Positions 15,735 to 23,106 of a DNA stretch of 39,075 nt are shown here, piece after piece. The DNA is taken from positions 1 to 39,075 of the forward strand of contig JAOMJV010000010.1 in the NCBI GenBank assembly GCA_028351415.1, read 5' to 3'. The position numbers were made by a program, and so were the translations under genes. The DNA is from Candidatus Nitrosopumilus sp. (GTDB lineage Archaea > Thermoproteota > Nitrososphaeria > Nitrososphaerales > Nitrosopumilaceae). Under the pieces are notes generated by a model. It made no database searches and had not been told where the DNA came from. It saw only the letters and a program-made list of their open reading frames with translations. Each line of letters opens with the position of its first letter. Position 1 is the first letter of the stretch.

Positions 15735-17447
15735 ATGGTTAACTCTCTAGAATATGATCTAATTATTTGTGGTTCAGGACTTGCTGGATTACGAGCTGCA
15801 ATAGCAGCTGCAAAAAAAGGTCCACATCTAAAAATTGCAGTTGTTTCTAAAGTACAAGTTATGCGTTCTCATTCTGTTTCTGCAGAAGGTGGAACTGCTG
15901 CAGTACTTTTTGAAGATGAGGGGGATACAATTGAATCTCATGTTTATGATACTGTGAAAGGCAGCGACTTTCTTGCAGATCAAGATGTAGCTGAAAGATT
16001 ATGTGTTGAGATGCCACAAGAAATTCATCAGCTGGATCATTGGGGAATGCCTTGGTCTAGACGAGATGATGGTAGAATTGATCAACGAAATTTTGGTGGT
16101 TACAGTTTTCCAAGGGCTACATATGCATCAGATAAAGTTGGTTTCTTTGAAATGCAAACTTTGTATGATACATGTCAAAAATTTGATAATATTGAATATC
16201 TTAACGAATGGTTTGTAACATCAATTATTCATGATGGAAAAACATTCATGGGAGTTACCGCTATCGAATTATCTTCTGGTACATTTTATACAATTAAAGG
16301 AAAAGCCCTGATCATTGCAACTGGTGGAGCTGGAAGACTGTATAGTTTTTCAACTTATGCTCTTTCTTCAACTCCTGATGGTTTGGATATGGGATTCCGT
16401 GCTGGCATGGCACTAAAGGATATGGAGTTTGTACAATTTCATCCTACTGGAATTTTACCTTCCGGAATATTGATCACTGAAGGTGCAAGAGGCGAAGGCG
16501 GTTATTTGCTTAACAACAAGGGAGAGCGATTTATGAAAACTTATGCTGCTGGAAAAATGGAATTAGCTCCGCGTGATATTGTTTCAAGATCTATTATGAC
16601 TGAAATTGAACAAGGTAATGGTTTCAAACATGAGACTGGTGTTGATTGTATGAAACTTGACATTAGACATCTTGGTGATGAGAAAATTAAAGAAAAATTA
16701 GGTGGAATTAGAGAAATTTCTATCAAATTTTCTGGAATCGATCCTGCTAAAGACTTGCTTGACATTAGACCTGTTTGCCATTACATGATGGGTGGATTAC
16801 ATACTGATATTGATGGCGCCACTGAAATTCAAGGTGTATGGGCTGCAGGAGAGGCTGCATGTAACAGTGTCCATGGTTCAAATCGTTTAGGTGCAAATTC
16901 AACTTCAGAATGTATTGTTTGGGGTAAAATTACCGGCGAATTAGCAATTGATTATATTAAAAATAAGACAACATCAAATCCGTGGCCACATCATTTAGTT
17001 GCCTTAGAAGAGAAAAGAATATTCGATGGAATATTTAGAGGAAATGGAGATGTTAATCCCTATGAGATTAGACAAGAACTTACTGACACTCTAAACAATA
17101 AGGCATATGTTTACAGAAATGAAACTGATCTTGTTGACGGTTTAAAGAAAGTTAGAGAATTAAAAAAACAAGCTTGGAAACACGTTGATGACAAAGCAAA
17201 AGAATACAATACTAATTTCGCAAATGTTATGGAACTTGATTCTATGTTTAGAGTTGCAGAGGTAATTTTAGTTGGTGCAATTAATCGAAAAGAATCTCGT
17301 GGTGCACATGCAAGAACTGATTATCCTAAACGTGATGATGCTAATTTCTTACATCATACGCTAGCGTATTATGATCCAAATGAACCAATCATGAAAACAC
17401 ATCCTGTAACAATTACTAAATACCAACCAGTAGAGAGGAAATATTAG
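15735..17447 (+). CDS. sdhA: Succinate dehydrogenase flavoprotein subunit
   Basis: This is the catalytic subunit of complex II, oxidising succinate to fumarate at the cytoplasmic face. The 570-residue protein starts with the FAD-binding dinucleotide fold LIICGSGLAGLRAA. H46 in RSHSVSAEGG is the residue that usually bonds FAD covalently. QFHPTG is at about residue 234-239, the active-site arginine region RGEGGYLLN follows, and GSNRLGANSTSE is at about 380-391. The C-terminal domain keeps ESRGAHARTDYPKRDD. The length is normal. It leads an operon with two anchors and SdhB, each separated by one base or none. Fumarate reductase cannot be excluded by sequence, but an aerobic setting favours SDH. 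Confidence 0.96.
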   Translation: MVNSLEYDLIICGSGLAGLRAAIAAAKKGPHLKIAVVSKVQVMRSHSVSAEGGTAAVLFEDEGDTIESHVYDTVKGSDFLADQDVAERLCVEMPQEIHQLDHWGMPWSRRDDGRIDQRNFGGYSFPRATYASDKVGFFEMQTLYDTCQKFDNIEYLNEWFVTSIIHDGKTFMGVTAIELSSGTFYTIKGKALIIATGGAGRLYSFSTYALSSTPDGLDMGFRAGMALKDMEFVQFHPTGILPSGILITEGARGEGGYLLNNKGERFMKTYAAGKMELAPRDIVSRSIMTEIEQGNGFKHETGVDCMKLDIRHLGDEKIKEKLGGIREISIKFSGIDPAKDLLDIRPVCHYMMGGLHTDIDGATEIQGVWAAGEAACNSVHGSNRLGANSTSECIVWGKITGELAIDYIKNKTTSNPWPHHLVALEEKRIFDGIFRGNGDVNPYEIRQELTDTLNNKAYVYRNETDLVDGLKKVRELKKQAWKHVDDKAKEYNTNFANVMELDSMFRVAEVILVGAINRKESRGAHARTDYPKRDDANFLHHTLAYYDPNEPIMKTHPVTITKYQPVERKY

Positions 17448-17879
17448 ATGACTGAAGATGAACATCGTGAAGGCATCAAAGGAATGGCTAATCCTGGCCG
17501 CTATGGAATTGAACGTATTGCATATTTGTTGATGCGTTTAACTGGATTAGGATTACTAGGTTACTTTATTGCACATGTTTATGAAACAAGTAATATTTTA
17601 CGGGGTCGAATGGGTTGGGATGACTTTCTAGCAATGACTCAAACTACTGAAGGGCATATCTTTTTAGCACTTGTGATTGGAATGTGTGTTTTTCATACTG
17701 GAAACGGAATTAGAATTATGTTGGGACATGGTGGTGTTGGTGTAGGTGCACCTGCTAGACCTGATTATCCATATCAACCAGCATCTCAAAATTATAGACA
17801 TAAAATAGGAATCTACTCATCCATTGTTCTTGCAGCAGTTGCAATGATGTATGGAATGGCAGTAATGTTTGGTGAATGA
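17448..17879 (+). CDS. sdhC: Succinate dehydrogenase membrane anchor (SdhC-like)
   Basis: The 143-residue protein has three hydrophobic segments, roughly 27-47, 69-91 and 117-140. The N-terminal region has GRYGIERIAYLLMRLTGLGL, the pattern seen in SdhC where Arg and Ser/Thr residues line the quinone pocket. H43 (IAHVYE) and H83 (VFHTGNGIR) are candidate heme b or quinone-site histidines. The ATG directly follows the sdhA stop. Its own stop, TGA, is followed one base later by the next anchor's ATG. The assignment as C rather than D rests on order and the LTGLGL motif. Confidence 0.88.
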   Translation: MTEDEHREGIKGMANPGRYGIERIAYLLMRLTGLGLLGYFIAHVYETSNILRGRMGWDDFLAMTQTTEGHIFLALVIGMCVFHTGNGIRIMLGHGGVGVGAPARPDYPYQPASQNYRHKIGIYSSIVLAAVAMMYGMAVMFGE

Positions 17880-17880
17880 T

Positions 17881-18225
17881 ATGAAAGAAAGTACAATAAT
17901 GAAAATACACTATGGAACTGCTTTAGCATCAGTTGGTTTAGTCGCAGTTCATATTTTGATGCGTTTAACAACCGGATTTGCCGATTCTTTATCATATGAA
18001 AACGTTTTAGCTAATTATCAATCGGTTCCATATGTTATCATGCTTGAATTAATTTTGATTTTACTTGCAGTACATGGATTTAATGGATTAAGAGTTATCT
18101 TATTAGAATTAAAACAAGGCAGAGTATATGAGAAAGCCGTTTCATATGGTAGTATGGTGGGAATGATTGTATTAATTGGATATGGTTCAAGAACTATTAT
18201 TATGACAAATATGGGGATGACATAG
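17881..18225 (+). CDS. sdhD: Succinate dehydrogenase membrane anchor (SdhD-like)
   Basis: The 114-residue integral membrane protein has three helices (about 11-29, 50-71 and 88-108). H24 in VAVHILMR and H65 in AVHGFNGLRVILLE resemble heme-coordinating and HxxNGxR anchor motifs; the latter echoes the SdhC FHTGNGIR, suggesting the anchors are distant paralogues. The ATG at 17881 is chosen because GGTGA at 17871-17875 gives a 5-nt Shine-Dalgarno spacing, the same arrangement as at the hemA homologue. In-frame TTG and GTG codons at 17869 and 17872 lie inside the sdhC gene. SdhB follows after one base. Confidence 0.86.
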   Translation: MKESTIMKIHYGTALASVGLVAVHILMRLTTGFADSLSYENVLANYQSVPYVIMLELILILLAVHGFNGLRVILLELKQGRVYEKAVSYGSMVGMIVLIGYGSRTIIMTNMGMT

Positions 18226-18226
18226 A

Positions 18227-18994
18227 ATGGCTCAAGTATCTAGTATTGCAGATGAACAAGCATCAACACCGTTATCTTCACCAAAATCTATTGTTTTAAG
18301 AATTTCAAAATTTAATCCAAAATCAGATGAATCAAGTAAATTTATGGAATTTACTGTTCCTTATCAAAAATGGACTACTGTATTGGAAGCAATTCTTGAT
18401 GTCAAAAAACATTTTGATCATTCTGTTGCTGTTCGTTATTCTTGTAGACAAGCTACATGTGGTTCATGTGGTATGATGATTAATGGAAAACCAAAACTTG
18501 CATGTTTTACAAAAATTAGTGAATTAGATTCTGATGTTGTTACAGTTGAACCTATGAATAATTTTCCAGTAATTCGTGATTTAACAGTTGGATTTGAAAA
18601 ATTATTTGAGAAACATCAAAAAATCCAACCTTACCTAATTCGTGATGACAGTGAACTAGAATCGGATGAACGAGAATTTTTACAATCGCCTCAAGAAGTA
18701 GAACAATACATCCAATTTGCTAATTGTATCAAATGTGGATTGTGTAATTCTGCATGCCCTACCATGGCTACTGATTCTTCTTTTGTTGGGCCTCAGGCAT
18801 TAGCACAAGCATATCGATATGTTGCTGATAGCCGAGATAAAGGAAAAGATTCTAGATTAAACATAATTGATGAATCTCATGGAATTTGGAGATGTCATTT
18901 TGCTGGCTCATGTAGTCAAGTATGTCCAAAAGGTGTTGATCCTGCAATGGGAATTCAATTCCTTAGAGGATATTTGCTAGGATTTAGAAGTTAA
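18227..18994 (+). CDS. sdhB: Succinate dehydrogenase iron-sulfur subunit
   Basis: This subunit relays electrons from FAD to quinone through three clusters. The 255-residue protein has the [2Fe-2S] ligands C73, C78, C81 and C93 in YSCRQATCGSCGMM and KLACF. The dicluster part has CIKCGLCNSACP at about 167-178 and CHFAGSCSQVCPKGVDP from about residue 223. These match the canonical pattern for a [4Fe-4S] and a [3Fe-4S] centre. An extra N-terminal tail of about 20 Ser/Ala-rich residues precedes the ferredoxin fold. The final codons and stop lie within the first unit of a 19-bp tandem repeat, so the C terminus may vary between relatives. Confidence 0.96.
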   Translation: MAQVSSIADEQASTPLSSPKSIVLRISKFNPKSDESSKFMEFTVPYQKWTTVLEAILDVKKHFDHSVAVRYSCRQATCGSCGMMINGKPKLACFTKISELDSDVVTVEPMNNFPVIRDLTVGFEKLFEKHQKIQPYLIRDDSELESDEREFLQSPQEVEQYIQFANCIKCGLCNSACPTMATDSSFVGPQALAQAYRYVADSRDKGKDSRLNIIDESHGIWRCHFAGSCSQVCPKGVDPAMGIQFLRGYLLGFRS

Positions 18995-19044
18995 AATAAT
19001 TTTTAGAAGTTAAAATAATTTTTAGAAGTTAAAATAATTTTTAG
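18984..19044. repeat. 19-bp tandem repeat (three copies) at the end of sdhB
   Basis: The unit TTAGAAGTTAAAATAATTT occurs at 18984, 19003 and 19022 without mismatch, then four more bases. The first copy holds the sdhB stop codon. Each unit junction creates a T5 tract on the plus strand (19000-19004, 19019-19023, 19038-19042), so the array could terminate the sdh transcript. Confidence 0.9.
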
Positions 19045-19054
19045 GCTTAGGATT

Positions 19055-19417
19055 CTATAATTTTTTAGGAACTTCATCCAATTTTTTAGGAACTTCATCC
19101 AATTTTTTAGGATTAGGACTATTGTTAACCTGATTGTTGATTTGTTCTGCCATAAAATGATTTGATACATTCACTTTGACATCATTTACACCATCTACTC
19201 TCAAAAGATAATCGTGTACATCTTGACAAATTTTGAAACCAAATACTGCTGGACAGAAAGGACTAGTTAGATGCAAATCTACCTTGACATTACTATCGCT
19301 GATATCTACCTCATCAATTAACTCTAATTCTACAATTGAGGTGTTGATTTCTGGATCTACAATCTTTGATAATTCATCAAAAATTTTGACTCTAAGTAAT
19401 TTGATATCTTGACTCAT
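19055..19417 (-). CDS. DUF59/MIP18-family protein, probable iron-sulfur assembly factor
   Basis: The 120-residue protein belongs to the MIP18/PaaD/SufT group, which helps mature iron-sulfur proteins. It shows IVDPEINTSIVELELIDEV, the family's DPE motif, and LTSPFCPAVFGFKI with the conserved Cys, followed by a V-x-V-x-V strand. Its place next to the sdh operon, rich in clusters, fits that role. The C terminus is low-complexity: a KKLDEVP heptad repeated, encoded by a 21-bp DNA repeat. The ATG at 19417 is chosen because the TATATATA box lies 25 nt upstream; an upstream frame opening (19450) would pass through that box. Confidence 0.85.
   Translation of the reverse strand: MSQDIKLLRVKIFDELSKIVDPEINTSIVELELIDEVDISDSNVKVDLHLTSPFCPAVFGFKICQDVHDYLLRVDGVNDVKVNVSNHFMAEQINNQVNNSPNPKKLDEVPKKLDEVPKKL
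19061..19112. repeat. 21-bp tandem repeat in the 3' end of the DUF59 gene
   Basis: Two full units begin at 19061 and 19082, with 10 bases of a third at 19103. On the minus strand the unit encodes the seven residues KKLDEVP. On the plus strand each unit begins with TTTTTT (19061, 19082, 19103), continuing the series of T-tracts after sdhB. It starts 17 bp after the 19-bp array. Confidence 0.9.
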
Positions 19418-19437
19418 AACGGCAAAAACATTTATGC

Positions 19438-19445
19438 TATATATA
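19438..19445. promoter_or_regulatory. Palindromic TATATATA box shared by two divergent genes
   Basis: The box is self-complementary and its centre (19441.5) is 24.5 bp from the DUF59 ATG at 19417 and 25.5 bp from the argH ATG at 19467. No second TATA-like element fits either gene in this 49-bp interval. It probably serves as a bidirectional core promoter giving two leaderless mRNAs. Confidence 0.65.
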
Positions 19446-19466
19446 ACCATTTTACAACCTTAGTTG

Positions 19467-20924
19467 ATGTATCGTTCACGACTTGGTACTGATTTGAGTA
19501 ATATTACTTTAGATTATGTTTCATCTATAAATGATGATTCTGAAATTGCTTTGTACGATATTATTGGAAGTCAAGCTCATACAATAATGCTATTTCAAAA
19601 TAAAATTATTACAAAAAATGATGCAAAAAAAATTCTATCTTCCTTAGAGAATATGAAAAATGAAAAATTTGATACTTCATCTGGTGCTGAGGATATTCAT
19701 GAACTAATTGAATCTCTGGTAATTAAAAAAGCAGGTATGGCAAGTGGTGGAAAAATGCATACTGCAAGATCTCGAAACGATCAAGTTGTTTTAGATATTC
19801 GAATGAAAATTAGGGATGACATTAACATTATGTGTAATTGTCTTTTAGATACAATTGAATCACTTGTATCTGTATCCCAAAACCATCAAAAAACAATTAT
19901 GCCTTTTTACACTCACCTTCAACAAGCTCAAGCAGGTTTATTCTCTCATTATCTTTTAGCTCAAGCCGATATTTTGTCGAGAGATTTTCAAAGATTGTTT
20001 GAGACTTTTAAAAGAATTAATCAAAGCCCTCTGGGAGCTGGACCTATTGGAGGAACTAGCATTACAATTGATAGACATAGCACTGCAAAAATGTTGGGTT
20101 TTGATGGTGTTGTTGAAAATTCTATTGATGCAACTAGCACTCGTGATTTTGTTGCAGAGTATGTTGCAATGGTTTCAATTTTAATGACTAACTTAAGTAG
20201 AATTTCTGAAGATTTTATTATCTGGTCTACATCTGAATTTTCTTTTATTGAATTATCTGATGAGTTTACATCACCTTCAAGTGTAATGCCTCAAAAAAAG
20301 AACCCTGATATTTTAGAACTAACTCGAGGTAAAACTGCAGAAATTATTGGAAATCTTACTGCGATTTTAAGCACTATCAAAGGTTTAGCTTCAGGATATG
20401 GACGTGACTTACAACAAATAAAATCCTCTATCTGGTCTACATCAAAAATATCTATCAGTGCGTTATTAATTATAAAATCCATTGTTCTAACTATGAAAGT
20501 AAATACAAAACAAATGAAGAAAGTAACAGAATCTAGTAATTTAATTGCCCTGGATATAGCTGAGAAATTAGTTCAAGAAGGAATTCCATTTAGAGTAACT
20601 CACAAAATTTCAGGCGTTTTGGTCCAATTGGCACATAATTCAAAAAAACCTATTTCAAAATTAACTGTTTTAGAAATAAAAAAATCTGTAGAAGGAACTT
20701 CTGTAGATCCTAAAATTGTATCTGAGATTATTTCTACTACTAGTGTTGTTTCTTCGCTAAAAGATAGAAAATCGTTTGGTTCTTCTGGATATGATGAGCA
20801 AAAAAGAATGATTTCTGATAGAACTCAGAAAATTAGTATTTGGAGATCAAATATGTCTGAAAGAGACAATAAAATCAAGTCTTCTATTGATGAACTTCAA
20901 AAATTAGTTGATGAAATAATTTAA
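19467..20924 (+). CDS. argH: Argininosuccinate lyase
   Basis: This enzyme cleaves argininosuccinate to arginine and fumarate in the last step of arginine synthesis. The 485-residue protein shows MYRSRLGTDLS at the start, GGKMHTARSRNDQV at about 92-105, LQQAQAGLFSHY (the TxxQ/H catalytic region) at about 151-162 and the superfamily signature SSVMPQKKNPDILEL near 272-286, where the first Ser is the catalytic base. The C terminus has VSSLKDRKSFGSSGY. Start choice: the ATG at 19467 sits 25 nt after the TATATATA centre; an adjacent TTG precedes it. The gene converges on tRNA-Lys. Adenylosuccinate lyase is excluded by the HTARSRND segment. Confidence 0.96.
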   Translation: MYRSRLGTDLSNITLDYVSSINDDSEIALYDIIGSQAHTIMLFQNKIITKNDAKKILSSLENMKNEKFDTSSGAEDIHELIESLVIKKAGMASGGKMHTARSRNDQVVLDIRMKIRDDINIMCNCLLDTIESLVSVSQNHQKTIMPFYTHLQQAQAGLFSHYLLAQADILSRDFQRLFETFKRINQSPLGAGPIGGTSITIDRHSTAKMLGFDGVVENSIDATSTRDFVAEYVAMVSILMTNLSRISEDFIIWSTSEFSFIELSDEFTSPSSVMPQKKNPDILELTRGKTAEIIGNLTAILSTIKGLASGYGRDLQQIKSSIWSTSKISISALLIIKSIVLTMKVNTKQMKKVTESSNLIALDIAEKLVQEGIPFRVTHKISGVLVQLAHNSKKPISKLTVLEIKKSVEGTSVDPKIVSEIISTTSVVSSLKDRKSFGSSGYDEQKRMISDRTQKISIWRSNMSERDNKIKSSIDELQKLVDEII

Positions 20925-20940
20925 TGAATAAAATGGAAAG

Positions 20941-21014
20941 CGGGTCTAGAGGGATTCGGACCCTCGACAACCGGATTAAAAGTCCGGTGCGCTACCTGGC
21001 TGCGCCATAAACCC
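20941..21014 (-). tRNA. tRNA-Lys(UUU)
   Basis: Read leftward, acceptor GGGTTTA pairs with TAGACCC, the anticodon arm is CCGGA-CTTTTAA-TCCGG with anticodon TTT, and the T-stem is GAGGG/CCCTC. The discriminator is G. The T-loop reads TCCGAAT instead of TTCGAAT, so position 55 is C rather than the near-universal U. All stems pair fully, with no intron. Confidence 0.93.
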
Positions 21015-21110
21015 ACACAAAAAATATTGAACCTGTATAATTTAGCCTTTTACAAATCTATGGGTTATGGCAGAAACTTTTAATCTAGGATTTTGATTCA
21101 TACTACTAGT

Positions 21111-21185
21111 GCCCTTGTAGTATAGTCCGGTCTAGAATTCGACCCTGTCACGGTTGAGACGCGTGTTCAAATCCCGCCGAGGGCG
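21111..21185 (+). tRNA. tRNA-Asp(GUC) with two stem mismatches
   Basis: Acceptor GCCCTTG pairs with CGAGGGC; anticodon arm CGACC-CTGTCAC-GGTTG gives anticodon GTC; discriminator G. CCA is encoded directly after (21186-21188). The T-stem GCGTG/CCCGC contains a U52-C62 mismatch, and the D-stem GTAT/GAAT an A12-A23 mismatch. TTTTAAT around 21079-21085 could be its TATA box. It could be a working but weakened tRNA, or carry sequence errors. Confidence 0.88.
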
Positions 21186-21282
21186 CCATTATTTTCAATT
21201 TTTATAGCGATCATTATTTATTTCAATTTTAGAATGTCCCTAAAATCATCCTACAATAATATTAAAATTCAGGCAATTTCAG

Positions 21283-22008
21283 GTGAATTTGTTGTCTGAA
21301 GAAAAAAAAGAGTCTGAAGTAGAAGTAAAAACTACTGAAAATTCCGTATCTGAAAAACCACCCGTTGAAGATACTAAAAAAACTGAAGATGCAAAAATAG
21401 AGGCTGAATCTAAAGCAGCTCAGGAAGCAGCATCTAAGGTAGAGGCAAATTCAAAAGCAGTTGCTGAAGCCGAAGCTGCAGTGCAATTAGCTCTTGAAAA
21501 AGCAAACGCTGCAAGAGCAGAATTAGAAATATCTGCAGAAGAAGAATACAAAGCAATTGCTGCTGAAGTTAAAGCTGATACTACAAAAAAATCTGATTTT
21601 ACATTTAAACGAAAAGGTGAAGAAATTTTTAGACGAGAAATGGGTGAACCTGAATTTTGGTTAGATAAAAAAGATAGATTTCCAAGACCTATCCTTACAC
21701 AAGATCAACAAGAATCTATTACAAGAGTTGCAGAAACCCCTCAGGATCAAACTCCAAAATATGATCCACAACACATTCTCAGTCCTGAACATAATGGTGT
21801 TTCAAATTATGAAAATGGTGTAAATTCTTTCTTAGATGAATTAAAATCTAAACTTACTACACAAAAAAGTGATCCCGAATCAACTGCCCAAGAAATACTT
21901 GCAACAGAAAATGAAATTACTTATTTGGAATCTATACATGAAAATTTCTATATTGGAATGAATGTCTTCCGAACAGCAAAAGGTGGACGGGATAAGATTA
22001 ACGCATAA
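21283..22008 (+). CDS. Charged coiled-coil protein of unknown function
   Basis: The 241-residue protein is not recognised. Residues about 1-40 are acidic and Lys/Glu/Thr-rich. About 40-95 is an Ala/Glu/Lys helix (KAAQEAASKVEANSKAVAEA) predicted to form a coiled coil. The C-terminal half is globular-looking, with EEIFRREMGEPEFWLDKKDR, SPEHNGVSNYENG and LESIHENFYIGMNVFR. No signal peptide or membrane segment is present. The start is GTG at 21283; TTG at 21292, giving MSEEKKES with AGGTGA five bases upstream, is an equally good choice. It ends 14 bp before the hemA homologue, so the two are probably co-transcribed. Confidence 0.72.
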   Translation: MNLLSEEKKESEVEVKTTENSVSEKPPVEDTKKTEDAKIEAESKAAQEAASKVEANSKAVAEAEAAVQLALEKANAARAELEISAEEEYKAIAAEVKADTTKKSDFTFKRKGEEIFRREMGEPEFWLDKKDRFPRPILTQDQQESITRVAETPQDQTPKYDPQHILSPEHNGVSNYENGVNSFLDELKSKLTTQKSDPESTAQEILATENEITYLESIHENFYIGMNVFRTAKGGRDKINA

Positions 22009-22022
22009 TTAGGTGATATGAT

Positions 22023-23099
22023 ATGGAACACGTAATTTTTGATGTAATGAATACGAGAGTAACTTTCAAGAATATCCCCATACATGAATTATCTAAATTT
22101 GCTTTCAAAGATGTCGGTGTTGCATGTGAAGAATTTAAGAAAATTCCTGGTGTTGATGAATGTATTATTATTCAGACTGCCAGTAGAATTGAAATTTTTA
22201 CAGTAAGTAATACTGAAAATATTGATTCTCCTGATGCACGAAGAGCTGAGGGTAAAACTTTGATTTTAAATCAAGTTAAAAATACATGGATCTCATTAAC
22301 AAAATTAGACGAAATTGATGTTGATCATTTTGATCAAACTATTGAAGTTTACAAAAGTGACGATGTCTATCTTAATCTTTTACGCTTAGGATCTGGTATA
22401 GACTCATTTGTTGTTGGTAAACAGGAAGTTTATGATGAAATAGTTCAATCATTATCTCATGCTAAATCTGCAGGTACTTCCGGAACTATTCTCAATAAAC
22501 TATTTGAAAATGTAATTCGACTATCTACTCGAATGAGAGATACTACTGGAATTGCAAAAGATGTTATTTCACTTGGAGATATTGCAGTAAAATTAGTTGA
22601 TGAAAAAGCCGGATTAGATTCAAAGAAAAAAATATTGTTAATCGGTACTGGTAATTCTGCTGCTCTAGTTGCTAAATGTCTTAATAAAAAAGAATTTTCT
22701 TATGACGTTACAAGTAGAACTTTAGAACGTGCAACTGGATTTAGTACAATTGTTGGTGGAAATCCTATAAATTTTGATGATGCTTTATCTACTTTTGATA
22801 AATATGATATTATTTTTGTTGCAACAACATCTGACTATTTCCTAATTACATTTGAAAGAATTCGACTTGTAATGGAGGCAAAGAAGAAAGGTACATTGAT
22901 TTTAGATTTATCTGACCCAAGAACTGTGGATGAAGGAATTTCTGCTTTACCTGGAATTAAATTATTGTTTAGAGATCAAATTGCTGAAATTTATGAAGAA
23001 AGTGTAAAAGATAGAATTACAATTGTTCCTGCAGTTGAAAAAATTATAGAAAAAGAATTACCTGTATTATCTGCTAGAATGAAAAGATTAGATGCTTAG
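22023..23099 (+). CDS. hemA: Glutamyl-tRNA reductase homologue lacking the catalytic cysteine
   Basis: HemA normally reduces Glu-tRNA to glutamate-1-semialdehyde for tetrapyrrole synthesis. The 358 residues follow the family plan: N-terminal catalytic domain, FVVGKQEVYDEI, RMRDTTGIAKDVISLGDIAV, the NADPH-binding ILLIGTGNSAALVAKCL, LILDLSDPRTVDE, and a shortened dimerisation end. The nucleophile motif, usually S/TCNRxE, reads TASRIE at residues 52-57, with Ala53 in place of Cys. The later GExQI-type motif is GKQEV. Cys47 is nearby but not at the active position. It could be an atypical active enzyme, an inactive paralogue or a regulatory protein. AGGTGAT at 22011-22017 provides a well-placed ribosome site. 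Confidence 0.8.
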   Translation: MEHVIFDVMNTRVTFKNIPIHELSKFAFKDVGVACEEFKKIPGVDECIIIQTASRIEIFTVSNTENIDSPDARRAEGKTLILNQVKNTWISLTKLDEIDVDHFDQTIEVYKSDDVYLNLLRLGSGIDSFVVGKQEVYDEIVQSLSHAKSAGTSGTILNKLFENVIRLSTRMRDTTGIAKDVISLGDIAVKLVDEKAGLDSKKKILLIGTGNSAALVAKCLNKKEFSYDVTSRTLERATGFSTIVGGNPINFDDALSTFDKYDIIFVATTSDYFLITFERIRLVMEAKKKGTLILDLSDPRTVDEGISALPGIKLLFRDQIAEIYEESVKDRITIVPAVEKIIEKELPVLSARMKRLDA

Positions 23100-23106
23100 T
23101 TTGTTA

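Noticed and set aside
15735-18994. The operon as a fumarate reductase
   Set aside because: Sequence cannot fully separate the two, but cluster ligands, two heme-type anchors and the aerobic context favour succinate dehydrogenase.
18984-19112. Repeat block that could be an attachment site or insertion scar
   Set aside because: No integrase, transposase, tRNA fragment or inverted ends nearby; simple tandem duplication explains it.
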